Under the pieces are notes generated by a model. That model did not search any database, was not told the DNA's origin, and was given only the letters and a program-made list of their open reading frames with translations. Positions 7,573 to 15,433 of a DNA stretch of 47,617 nucleotides are shown piece by piece. The stretch's first letter is position 1; the number at the start of each line of letters is the position of its first letter. The position numbers and the translations under genes were made by a program. Origin of the DNA: Ruminococcus sp. (lineage in GTDB: Bacteria > Bacillota > Clostridia > Oscillospirales > Ruminococcaceae); NCBI GenBank assembly GCA_023667165.1, contig JAMPAO010000009.1, forward strand, positions 1 to 47,617, written 5' to 3'.

Positions 7573-8574
7573 ATGGCAAATTTTGAAAAAATCGAACTCA
7601 CAAATGAATGGGACAAAACTTTCCCGAAAAGCGAAAAGGTGAACCACAGCAAGGTTACGTTTCACAACCGTTACGGAATTACTCTGGCGGCTGATATGTA
7701 CGTACCGAAAAACGCGGCGGGAAAGCTTGCGGCGATCGCGGTGTGCGGTCCTTTCGGCGCGGTGAAGGAGCAGGCGGCGGGACTTTACGCCCAAACCATG
7801 GCGGAACGTGGATTCCTTACGATCGCATTCGACCCGTCCTTTACGGGGGAAAGCGGCGGAACTCCCCGCTATATGGCGTCCCCCGACATCAACACCGAGG
7901 ATTTTCAGGCGGCGGTGGATTTCCTTTCCCTCAACGAAAATGCCGACCCCGAGAAAATAGGAATTATCGGTATCTGCGGCTGGGGCGGAATGGCTCTGAA
8001 CGCCGCCGCTCTCGACACCCGAATCAAAGCGGCGGCCGCCTCCACGATGTACGATATGACCCGCGTGAACGCCAACGGTTATTTCGACGGCGAAAACACC
8101 GAGGAACAGCGTTATGAAAAGAAAAAAGCGTTAAACGCCCAACGTCTCGCCGATTACAAAAGCGGCAGCTACGCGCTCGGCGGCGGCGTGGTTGACCCCC
8201 TTCCCGAGGACGCGCCTTTCTTTGTAAAAGATTATCACGATTACTACAAAACAAACCGCGGCTATCACGGCCGCTCACTCAACTCAAACGGCGGCTGGAA
8301 CGTTATCGGCTGTATGTCGTTCCTCAACCAGCCTATTCTGAAGTACAGCAATGAAATCCGCGGCGCGGTGCTTGTTATGCACGGCGAAAAGGCACACTCC
8401 CTGTATTTTTCAAAGGACGCTTTCGCCGATATGACAAGGGACAGCAAATACGCGGACAACAAGGAATTGCTTATCATTCCCGACGCGGTGCACACCGATC
8501 TGTACGACGGCGGCGGAAAGAACGCTATTCCCTTTGACAAGCTGGCGGAATTTTTTACGGAAAATCTGAAATAA
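7573..8574 (+). CDS. Alpha/beta hydrolase with altered nucleophile elbow
   Basis: 333 residues, cytosolic. Fold shown by the oxyanion-loop region AAIAVCGPFGAVKEQAA (~63-78), FDPSFTGESGG, the elbow GICGWGG (133-139), and a final histidine in DAVHTDLYD. Related YcjY/dienelactone-hydrolase-like proteins usually read C-A-S-G-G at the elbow; here Trp137 stands where the serine would be and Cys135 is the only nearby nucleophile. The active residue is therefore uncertain. AGAAAGG precedes ATG 7573. Sits in the LysR-facing unit and is followed by a terminator. Confidence 0.88.
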   Translation: MANFEKIELTNEWDKTFPKSEKVNHSKVTFHNRYGITLAADMYVPKNAAGKLAAIAVCGPFGAVKEQAAGLYAQTMAERGFLTIAFDPSFTGESGGTPRYMASPDINTEDFQAAVDFLSLNENADPEKIGIIGICGWGGMALNAAALDTRIKAAAASTMYDMTRVNANGYFDGENTEEQRYEKKKALNAQRLADYKSGSYALGGGVVDPLPEDAPFFVKDYHDYYKTNRGYHGRSLNSNGGWNVIGCMSFLNQPILKYSNEIRGAVLVMHGEKAHSLYFSKDAFADMTRDSKYADNKELLIIPDAVHTDLYDGGGKNAIPFDKLAEFFTENLK

Positions 8575-8586
8575 AATCACGGAAAG

Positions 8587-8630
8587 CGGGCAGTCCGAAT
8601 TGCAAAAAATTATTTTGGACTGCCCGTTTT
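8587..8630 (+). terminator. Rho-independent terminator after the hydrolase
   Basis: CGGGCAGTCC (8587-8596) pairs with its complement at 8617-8626, extended by a few A:T pairs, and is followed by TTTT. It separates the reductase gene from the upstream unit, so the reductase needs readthrough or a promoter not recognised in 8631-8681. Confidence 0.85.
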
Positions 8631-8681
8631 ATAAAAAAATTACTTGATAAAAATCAAGAAGCATGGAGGAAAAATTTACGT

Positions 8682-9686
8682 ATGAAAAAATTATTCGAGA
8701 TTTTTTTAGCGGTTTCTTTTATGCTGTCAGTAACCGCCTGCGGAAATCCGGCAAACGAAAACGCCGTGCTTACCGATACGGAAAATACCCCGATCACTGC
8801 GGCAAAAGCGGCGGAAACCGTTACGGAAAACACGTCCGCCGAAAAGGAGGAAAATTCCTTGAAAAATAATATCCGATTTGATTTTGAAACCAAAACCGTC
8901 ACGCTCAACAGCGGCTATGAAATGCCGATCTACGGCATTGGCACGTACAGTCTTGAGGGCGAGATCTGCGTAAATTCCGTAACGTTCGCGCTGGAGAACG
9001 GCGTTCGGCTCATTGACACGGCGTATATGTACCGCAACGAGGAAAGCGTGGGCGAGGCGGTGAGAAATTCGGGCGTGCCGAGAGAGGAAATTTTCGTCAT
9101 AACAAAGCTTTATCCCAACCAGTTTTCCGACCCCGAGGCAGCCATTGAGCAGGCTCTCGAAAAGCTGGATATTGAATATATCGATATGATGCTCCTGCAC
9201 CACCCGGGCACGGACGATGTAAAGGCGTACAAGGCTATGGAAAAGGCTGCCGCCGAGGGGAAGATCCGCTCATTGGGGCTTTCAAACTGGTACGTTGAGG
9301 AGCTGGAGGACTTTCTGCCGCAGGTGGAAATTACTCCCGCCCTTGTACAGAACGAGATACACCCGTATTATCAGGAAAACGACGTTATTCCCTATATTCA
9401 CGATTTGGGAATTGTTGTGCAGTGCTGGTATCCACTGGGCGGCAGGGGTCACACAAAAGAGCTCTTGGGCAACGAGGTTATTGGGGAAATTGCCGAGGCG
9501 CACGGCAAATCGGCGGCGCAAATTATTTTGCGGTGGGACTTGCAAAAAGGAGTTGTTGTGATCCCGGGTTCGAGCAACCCCGACCACATCAAGGAAAATA
9601 CCGAGCTTTTCGACTTTGAGCTTACCGACGGGGAAATGGAACGCATAAACGCTCTCGACCGCGGGGAGAAGCATGATTGGTATTGA
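8682..9686 (+). CDS. Aldo/keto reductase with N-terminal lipoprotein signal
   Basis: 334 residues. Residues 1-20 are a lipoprotein signal (basic start, hydrophobic core, lipobox SVTAC with Cys20), then ~40 residues of Ala/Thr/Glu-rich linker, then a complete AKR barrel from ~residue 64. Catalytic residues are visible: Asp and Tyr in DTAYMYRNEESVG, Lys in VITKLYP, His in MLLHHPG; VIPGSSNPDHIKEN is the NADP-binding end. A second start is strong: AAGGAGG at 8844-8850 and TTG at 8859 (Leu60), which gives a normal-length 275-residue cytosolic AKR. Which form is made is open. The substrate is unknown. Stop abuts a decayed lysR end. Confidence 0.9.
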   Translation: MKKLFEIFLAVSFMLSVTACGNPANENAVLTDTENTPITAAKAAETVTENTSAEKEENSLKNNIRFDFETKTVTLNSGYEMPIYGIGTYSLEGEICVNSVTFALENGVRLIDTAYMYRNEESVGEAVRNSGVPREEIFVITKLYPNQFSDPEAAIEQALEKLDIEYIDMMLLHHPGTDDVKAYKAMEKAAAEGKIRSLGLSNWYVEELEDFLPQVEITPALVQNEIHPYYQENDVIPYIHDLGIVVQCWYPLGGRGHTKELLGNEVIGEIAEAHGKSAAQIILRWDLQKGVVVIPGSSNPDHIKENTELFDFELTDGEMERINALDRGEKHDWY

Positions 9687-9838
9687 TTTTCGGAAAATCT
9701 TTCTGCAGTTTCTTGACAAACAGCTCCGCAACGGGCGAAAATAACCCACGCTTTTTTCGGATAATATAACATCTTCGTTTCAATATGATGTTCGAGAGGA
9801 CTGAAGCAAAGTACGCTTTTCCCGCTTGCATCGGCGGC
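9687..9838 (-). pseudogene. Decayed 3' fragment of a second lysR gene
   Basis: The minus strand matches the 3' ~150 bases of the intact lysR (6301-~6452): it reads DASGKSVLCFSPLE and then, after an extra T near 9771, FSPVAELFVKKLQ in another frame; the intact protein has SGESVLCFRPLEPPLETK and FSPVAELFVKELY. The match stops abruptly near 9838. The frameshift, lost stop and missing remainder make it a relic. It begins just after the reductase stop, so a complete lysR probably once lay convergent to it. Confidence 0.85.
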
Positions 9839-10023
9839 ATAACCTGAGATGCCGACCTTGACTTCTGTTACGGAGATTTTCCAAAGCTCATTAAAAATGC
9901 GGGGAAGGATGTGTTATGATTTCCGCAGTTCGGGCATACCCTTCCGCTGTTTCTTTTGATTTTTTCATACTTATTATTATAACATTTTATGCGCTGTTTG
10001 TCCACACCTGAAAACAAATTATA
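9839..10023. other. Spacer upstream of rmlA, no supported gene
   Basis: A minus-strand stretch (about 9968-9868) reads RVCPNCGNHNT, like the start of a zinc ribbon, but has no start codon with a ribosome binding site and meets a stop after ~30 codons. It may be another relic brought in with the lysR fragment. Confidence 0.4.
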
Positions 10024-10052
10024 TTGACATTATCGGCCGAAAATGGTATAAT
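10024..10052 (+). promoter_or_regulatory. rmlA promoter (perfect consensus)
   Basis: TTGACA (10024-10029), 17 bases, TATAAT (10047-10052). The leader to the rmlA start is about 100 bases. Confidence 0.85.
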
Positions 10053-10158
10053 ATATAAAAGTATGGTCTGTAATGTACCGTTTTCCCGTCAACGGCGGGG
10101 CGGATATCTCTGCAAACGCGGCATAGTTTATTTTTGTTAGATGAAAGGACGGGATTTT

Positions 10159-11046
10159 ATGAAAGGTATAATCCTTGCGGGCGGATCCGGTACAAGGCTG
10201 TATCCGCTTACCATGATAACCTCAAAGCAGCTTCTCCCCATTTACGACAAGCCTATGATTTATTATCCTCTGTCGACCCTTATGCTGGCGGGGATAAGGG
10301 ATATTCTTATAATATCCACTCCCGCCGATCTTCCGAATTTTGAAAAACTGCTGGGGGACGGTTCAAGCTTCGGCATAAGGCTTTCTTATAAGGTGCAGCC
10401 ATCTCCGGACGGTCTTGCCCAGGCGTTTATACTGGGTGAGGAGTTTATCGGAAACGACTGCTGCGCAATGGTTCTGGGCGACAATATTTTTTACGGCAAC
10501 GGATTTTCCCGTCTGCTTAGGGCGGCGGTGGAAAACGCCGAGAAAAACCGCAGAGCAAGCGTTTTCGGATATTACGTCGAGGATCCGGAGCGCTTCGGCG
10601 TTGTGGAATTCGACGAAAGCGGCAGGGTCGTTTCGGTTGAGGAAAAGCCAAAGGAGCCTAAGTCAAATTACGCGATAACCGGTCTTTATTTCTATGACAA
10701 CAGAGTGGTCGGATTTGCAAAGCAAATGAAGCCGTCCGCAAGAGGGGAGCTTGAGATAACCGATCTTAACAGAATGTTCCTTGAGCTGGGCGATCTGGAC
10801 GTTTCGCTGCTGGGAAGAGGCTTTGCATGGCTTGACACCGGCACTATGGACAGTCTGATAGATGCGGGGGATTTCGTCAGAATGATCGAGAAACGGCAGG
10901 GGATAAAAATATCCGCCGTGGAGGAGATCGCATATAAAAACGGCTGGATCACAAAGGAACGTCTTACGGAATCGGCGGACAGATACGGAAAATCAACGTA
11001 CGGTCAGCATTTGAGAAAGGTTGCCGAGGGACAGATCAGATACTGA
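10159..11046 (+). CDS. rmlA: Glucose-1-phosphate thymidylyltransferase
   Basis: 295 residues, the normal RmlA length. Makes dTDP-glucose from dTTP and glucose 1-phosphate, first step to dTDP-rhamnose and other dTDP sugars. The nucleotide-binding signature GGSGTRLYPLT and SKQLLPIYDKPMIYYPL are intact, as are LGDNIFYG and VEEKPKEPKSNYAITGLYFYD. The start is ATG 10159 (AAAGGACGGG 7 bases upstream) rather than ATG 10141. Its own strong promoter and terminators make it a single-gene unit; rmlB, rmlC and rmlD are absent from the window. Confidence 0.96.
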   Translation: MKGIILAGGSGTRLYPLTMITSKQLLPIYDKPMIYYPLSTLMLAGIRDILIISTPADLPNFEKLLGDGSSFGIRLSYKVQPSPDGLAQAFILGEEFIGNDCCAMVLGDNIFYGNGFSRLLRAAVENAEKNRRASVFGYYVEDPERFGVVEFDESGRVVSVEEKPKEPKSNYAITGLYFYDNRVVGFAKQMKPSARGELEITDLNRMFLELGDLDVSLLGRGFAWLDTGTMDSLIDAGDFVRMIEKRQGIKISAVEEIAYKNGWITKERLTESADRYGKSTYGQHLRKVAEGQIRY

Positions 11047-11064
11047 ACAGATCCCGAACAAACA

Positions 11065-11125
11065 AACAGCCTCCCTGCCCTGTGCGGTTTGCCGTTATAG
11101 GTCAGGGAGGCTGTTATGTTTTTTT
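11065..11125 (+). terminator. Rho-independent terminator after rmlA
   Basis: 13-bp perfect stem (11065-11077 with 11103-11115), 25-base loop, then seven T at 11119-11125. Confidence 0.88.
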
Positions 11126-11176
11126 CATCACCTATTTGATAAATACCTTTTCGGTCTTGCCGCAGTCAATAATTTT

Positions 11177-11217
11177 CGCCGCAAAAGCGTGGATATAACG
11201 CTTTTGCGGCGGTTTTT
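11177..11217 (+). terminator. Second terminator-like hairpin
   Basis: 14-bp perfect stem (11177-11190 with 11198-11211), 7-base loop, then GTTTTT. A backup to the first terminator; it also lies just beyond the 3' end of the opposing gene. Confidence 0.75.
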
Positions 11218-11239
11218 CCGTCGGTATTGCTTCGCAGCG

Positions 11240-12583
11240 TCAGAGCAGATCCGCACTGCGGTCATTGTTATGTAAAAAGGCTCTGTCGTTTCCGTTTATG
11301 AAATCCCGCGCTTTTCCGAGAAAAATATCCCGCTGCTTTGCAAAACGCTCCGAACGCTCGTTTTCGGCAATGTATTCCGCTGTTTTTTTCACAGCCTCAG
11401 CCGTTTCCTCATGCTCCATGCGCGAAAAGACGTTAAATAAGCCGTCGAAGCAATATCTTTGTCTGCCGGAGCATATCCTTTCGGCGATCTCCAGCGATAC
11501 CGCGGCAAGCTCGTCGGACGAATGCACGGCGCCGCAGACCGAAAGACCCGCAAAATCCACGGTGTTTCCCGCAATGACTGCGGAACGCCTGAAATACTGC
11601 CCGCAAAGCCGGAACGCTTCCGCGTCGCTCAGATTTATAAGGCGGAAAAGATTTGACGAGAACTTCCTGCAAAAGCTCATGCCGAAGTAAGGATCGTTCA
11701 CCGACGCATTTTCCGCGTCCTCGATTATCTTTTCGCAGTAGAACCTGTACCATGAAATGTCAAGTTTTTTAATGGGCAGGGTAAAATGAGTTTCGCTGTT
11801 CTCCGGTCCCGTAAACGCTGCGGGAGATCCCTGACGGTAAGCCGCGTCGCTGTAAAAAAGTCCGTCGAGGACCCACATCAGGGCGGGATAATCTACAGGA
11901 TCGTCGGTAAGATGCTTGAATTTTTCATAGGCATTGCCCGTGTCCTTGATGAAATGCGCGAAAAAACCCGCTGAAGCATACACATCGGGATAATCCTCGT
12001 ACAGCCGTACTATCTTTTCGGTAAACGTTTCCTCGTCCTTATCCAGCGTCACCGCATTAGCCATAGTGAGGATCAGCACATCGGTCAGAAATGCGAAAAA
12101 CTCGCTTTCGCAGCCCGCTTCTTCTTCGCATTCATACCTTTCCGCGAGAAATTCGGGCTGAGAAGAGCCGGAAATAAAGCCGCCGCTCCAGTTGATGTTA
12201 TACTTGTTTATAAGGCTGTAGTTGGCTGCGATCCTGCGGTAAACGTCAATGAGCCTGTCGGATTCCTTGAAAAGGCAGGCGTGCAGAAGAAAATATGCCT
12301 CGTTTGCCATATCATGACGGCTCATGCCGCCCTCCAGCAGACGGCTGACAAAGCTGTCCAGCTTTTTTGCCGCATGGTCGGAAACCTCGTTGCTGCGGCA
12401 CATCATAATATACGGCAGGCATCCGTTATCCTCGGAAAGGCAGTCCCGCCAAAACTCGTCGGCGGCTCTCGTTTTAAATCTGCACAGTTCCGTCAGATGC
12501 TCCGAAATATTCCTGTCAAACGGGTTTTTTATGAGAGCAATGCATTTCTCGCTGACCCGTTCGTCCTCGTAATAGCTGAACAT
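11240..12583 (-). CDS. Uncharacterised 447-residue protein
   Basis: I do not recognise a family. Soluble, acidic, rich in aromatic residues and cysteine, predicted mostly helical, with no signal peptide or membrane segment. Successive helical blocks (for example MANEAYFLLHACLFKESDRL and EETAEAVKKTAEYIAENERS) could be a helical-repeat scaffold. Start is ATG 12583, with GGAGG 5 bases upstream; an in-frame start at 12616 would place that GGAGG inside the gene. Third gene after yajC and a nucleotidyltransferase-like gene on the same strand, 57 bases behind it, probably cotranscribed. Confidence 0.75.
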   Translation of the reverse strand: MFSYYEDERVSEKCIALIKNPFDRNISEHLTELCRFKTRAADEFWRDCLSEDNGCLPYIMMCRSNEVSDHAAKKLDSFVSRLLEGGMSRHDMANEAYFLLHACLFKESDRLIDVYRRIAANYSLINKYNINWSGGFISGSSQPEFLAERYECEEEAGCESEFFAFLTDVLILTMANAVTLDKDEETFTEKIVRLYEDYPDVYASAGFFAHFIKDTGNAYEKFKHLTDDPVDYPALMWVLDGLFYSDAAYRQGSPAAFTGPENSETHFTLPIKKLDISWYRFYCEKIIEDAENASVNDPYFGMSFCRKFSSNLFRLINLSDAEAFRLCGQYFRRSAVIAGNTVDFAGLSVCGAVHSSDELAAVSLEIAERICSGRQRYCFDGLFNVFSRMEHEETAEAVKKTAEYIAENERSERFAKQRDIFLGKARDFINGNDRAFLHNNDRSADLL

Positions 12584-12640
12584 AAAAACCTCCGCTGCCA
12601 TAAGCAAGAAATTCAAGAAGCAAGAGGCGGGAAATTTCGG

Positions 12641-13339
12641 TCACTGCCTCCTGCGGGGACTGCTTTGCAAATTTACAAGCGTATCCTTGCACCATGTCAA
12701 TATCAGCTCAAAGGCAAGGTCAAAATCAAAAGACTCTCCCTGCGTCAGCCTTGTCCGCGTTTCAAGAACTTCTCTGTCCTTACCCTCCAGGCAAGCCGCC
12801 AGCTCCCTTGCGTCTGTGCAGAATATGCCTTTTTTAAGATAATAAAGATTTTGCAGAATGAAAAAGACCTGTTTGTACGATCGAGGGAGAAGACCGATAT
12901 TTTTTTGCGTATCGGCGTGGATATATCTGTGGCACAGCTCATGGTAAAGATTTCCGGCGCTTAACCTTACGTAATTTATTATATCATTCCGGGTATACGC
13001 AGGTACAAGCTCCGACAATACCCCGTGAATATCCTTTGTCGTGTGCAGCAGATGGCATATCTCCAAAGGATTCCAGCAGGACAGCTCCTCTTTTCCGCAG
13101 ATAAATCCGCAGGACCGTTCATAGCTGCCCGCGTTTTTAAGAATGTCCCTGTAAATGTCCATATCATTGACCGTAATATCGCATATAACGGTCATAATGT
13201 AAATATCGCTGTTCCCGTTCGCTTCTCCCCGCATATAGCTGCCCTGAAGTCCGAGATATGCAAGCCTTTCGCCGAAAGCGTTCTTCATAGACGCCGCAAG
13301 CTTCCGTACATAGCTTTCTATATCAAACGTACTTTGCAT
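12641..13339 (-). CDS. Nucleotidyltransferase-like protein, degenerate active site
   Basis: 232 residues. The N-terminal motif LQGSYMRGEANGNSDIYIM is that of small polymerase-beta-type nucleotidyltransferases (GS...SDxD), but the second metal-binding aspartate is replaced by tyrosine (SDIY). The C-terminal half is helical like HEPN/substrate-binding parts of such proteins. Activity is doubtful; a binding or regulatory role is possible. Its ATG overlaps the yajC stop by one base (TAATG), so translation is coupled to yajC. An AAGAAGC-AAGAGGC repeat follows its stop. Confidence 0.8.
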   Translation of the reverse strand: MQSTFDIESYVRKLAASMKNAFGERLAYLGLQGSYMRGEANGNSDIYIMTVICDITVNDMDIYRDILKNAGSYERSCGFICGKEELSCWNPLEICHLLHTTKDIHGVLSELVPAYTRNDIINYVRLSAGNLYHELCHRYIHADTQKNIGLLPRSYKQVFFILQNLYYLKKGIFCTDARELAACLEGKDREVLETRTRLTQGESFDFDLAFELILTWCKDTLVNLQSSPRRRQ

Positions 13340-13713
13340 TACTTTCTTTTGCCAAGCTCGTCCTCGGCGTCGTGCTTCGTGAGATTTTCGGAAACAGCCC
13401 AGGTTTTCACCCTTATCTTGCTGCGGTCGCCGCCTGTTTCGATAACCACCGTGTCTTCGCCCTTGCGCACGATTATCCCCACAATGCCGCCGATCGTGGT
13501 GACTTCATCTCCGATCTGCAGGGAATCGCGCATTGCCTTTTGTTCCTTGTCCTTTTTCTTCTGAGGGCGTATGAGCATAAAGTAAAAAATGACCATCACT
13601 ACGACCATTACGATCACGGAGGAAGCGAACGACTGGGTCGCAAGAGCCTGCTGATCCGCCTCCGACATGGCTTCTCCCGCCGCAGCAAGTATAGTGAAAT
13701 ATGAGTTCATCAT
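13339..13713 (-). CDS. yajC: Preprotein translocase subunit YajC
   Basis: 124 residues. A single membrane helix (VIVMVVVMVIFYFMLIRP, ~33-50) is followed by the signature RPQKKKDKEQKAM and a small soluble domain (LQIGDEVTTIGGIVGII), as in all YajC proteins. It is an accessory of SecDF in the membrane. Two successive ATG codons (13713, 13710) both follow GGAAAGGAACGG. Here it is not next to tgt or secDF but leads an operon with a nucleotidyltransferase-like gene. Confidence 0.96.
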   Translation of the reverse strand: MMNSYFTILAAAGEAMSEADQQALATQSFASSVIVMVVVMVIFYFMLIRPQKKKDKEQKAMRDSLQIGDEVTTIGGIVGIIVRKGEDTVVIETGGDRSKIRVKTWAVSENLTKHDAEDELGKRK

Positions 13714-13762
13714 AAATATTTACCGTTCCTTTCCGCCGCTTAAAAACAGCGGCACAACACTT

Positions 13763-13791
13763 ATTATAACGCAAACCCTTTTGAATTGCAA
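13763..13791 (-). promoter_or_regulatory. yajC promoter
   Basis: Minus strand: TTGCAA (13791-13786), 17 bases, TATAAT (13768-13763). The leader carries a small GCCGCT/AGCGGC hairpin at 13735-13753. Confidence 0.7.
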
Positions 13792-13906
13792 TAGCTTTTA
13801 CAAAATTTTAATATTTGCGCCGCTGCGGAAAACGAATAATGCCGATCCGTGACGTTTTCGGTATAAATCCAAATCGTAAAGAATTTTGTAAATTTTATTA
13901 AATTGC

Positions 13907-13935
13907 TTGAAAAAAAGGAGAGGATGCTGTATAAT
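13907..13935 (+). promoter_or_regulatory. rimO operon promoter
   Basis: TTGAAA (13907-13912), 17 bases, TATAAT (13930-13935). Leader of about 150 bases up to ATG 14090; no clear structure seen in it. Confidence 0.75.
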
Positions 13936-14089
13936 AATAAATGTATGTATGCGCATAATAAACTGCGGGGAAATGTTCCGAGGCAAAACAAAAAAATCAT
14001 TCCGAAACGGACGGAAACGTATTGTTCGGGACGGGAGCGGTTTTTGCTTTGCTCCGAATTATTTATTATCCGAAAGGAATGGTAATAAA

Positions 14090-15433
14090 ATGCCTATAAA
14101 AGTCGGAATGGTGTCGCTGGGATGCTCCAAAAATCAAGTGGACGCGGAAAGAATGCTTTACAAGCTCGAGCAGAAGGGTTATAAGCTGGTTGCCGACGCC
14201 GCTCTTGCCGATATTGCCGTAATAAATACCTGCGGATTTATCGAGTCCGCAAAGCAGGAGGCTATAGAAACTATTCTGGAGTTTGCCGAACTGAAAAAAG
14301 AGGGACGGATCAGAAAGCTGATAATAACGGGCTGTCTTGCGGAGCGCTACCGCGAGGAGATCCTGACGGAGATACCCGAGGCGGACGCTGTTGTGGGTAT
14401 CGGCAGCAACGATAAGATATGCGAGGTGCTTGACAGCGTTCTTGCGGGCAGGCAGACCGTTTCATTCGGCGATAAGCTGTCTTTGGGTCTTACCGGAGGC
14501 AGAGTGCAGACCACTCTGTCATTTTACTCCTACCTTAAGATCGCCGACGGATGCAGCAACCGCTGCTCATACTGCGCCATACCGCAGATAAGAGGAAAAA
14601 TGCGCAGCGTCCCCATGGAGGAGCTTTTAAAAGAGGCTGAGGAGCTTGCGCGAAACGGCGTTAGGGAGCTTATCGTCATTGCACAGGATACGACCCGCTA
14701 CGGAGAGGATATTTACGGAAGACAGGCTCTGCCCGAGCTGCTCGGAAAGCTGTGCCGCATACCCGCTCTGAAATGGATAAGGGTGCTGTACTGCTATCCC
14801 GAAAGGATAACCGACGAGCTTCTGCGGGTAATGGCGGAGGAAGAGAAGATCGTTAAATACATAGATATGCCCGTTCAGCACTGCGACGGCGAAATACTCA
14901 AAAAAATGAACCGAAAGGGCGATGAAGCGTTCCTGCGGGATCTGATAAAAAAGATAAGGGAAACTGTGCCGGGCGTTATCCTGCGCACTACGCTAATAAC
15001 AGGCTTTCCGGGTGAAACGCAGGAGCAGTTCGACCGCTTGGCTGACTTTGTCAAGGATATCGAATTTGACCGCCTGGGCTGCTTTCCCTATTCCGCAGAG
15101 GAGGGGACGAAGGCCGCCGAGATGGACGGTCAGCTTGAGCAGGACGTAAAAGAACGCCGCGCGGAGCTTATCATGGAGCAGCAAATGATGATAGCCGGAG
15201 TAAAAAATCACCGCCTGCGGGATACCGTTGTGGAGGCTGTGGTGGAAGGCTACGACCGTTACGGCGAATGCTATTTCGGCAGGACCGCCGCAGACGCCCC
15301 CGATATTGACGGAAAGATATTCATTATCTCCAAAAGCCGCCGTCTGCTGCCGGGTATGTTTGTAAAGGTCAAGGTAAACGAAATTATGGATTACGACCTT
15401 ATAGGAGATGTATTTGATGAATTTGCCAAATAA
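14090..15433 (+). CDS. rimO: Ribosomal protein uS12 methylthiotransferase RimO
   Basis: 447 residues. Radical SAM enzyme that adds a methylthio group to an aspartate of ribosomal protein S12. Domains in order: UPF0004 (VSLGCSKNQVDAERM, with Cys also in INTCGFI and TGCLAERY for the second cluster), radical SAM (CSNRCSYC, the CxxxCxxC cluster motif), and a C-terminal TRAM domain. The S12 type is preferred to MiaB because of GCSKNQVD and ARxG-like features. Start ATG 14090, with GAAAGGAATGG before it; the upstream frame is open but unrelated. Overlaps pgsA by 17 bases. Confidence 0.95.
   Translation: MPIKVGMVSLGCSKNQVDAERMLYKLEQKGYKLVADAALADIAVINTCGFIESAKQEAIETILEFAELKKEGRIRKLIITGCLAERYREEILTEIPEADAVVGIGSNDKICEVLDSVLAGRQTVSFGDKLSLGLTGGRVQTTLSFYSYLKIADGCSNRCSYCAIPQIRGKMRSVPMEELLKEAEELARNGVRELIVIAQDTTRYGEDIYGRQALPELLGKLCRIPALKWIRVLYCYPERITDELLRVMAEEEKIVKYIDMPVQHCDGEILKKMNRKGDEAFLRDLIKKIRETVPGVILRTTLITGFPGETQEQFDRLADFVKDIEFDRLGCFPYSAEEGTKAAEMDGQLEQDVKERRAELIMEQQMMIAGVKNHRLRDTVVEAVVEGYDRYGECYFGRTAADAPDIDGKIFIISKSRRLLPGMFVKVKVNEIMDYDLIGDVFDEFAK

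Noticed and set aside
9868..9968. Minus-strand peptide with CPNCGN zinc-ribbon start
   Set aside because: No start codon with ribosome binding site, stop after about 30 codons; at most a relic.
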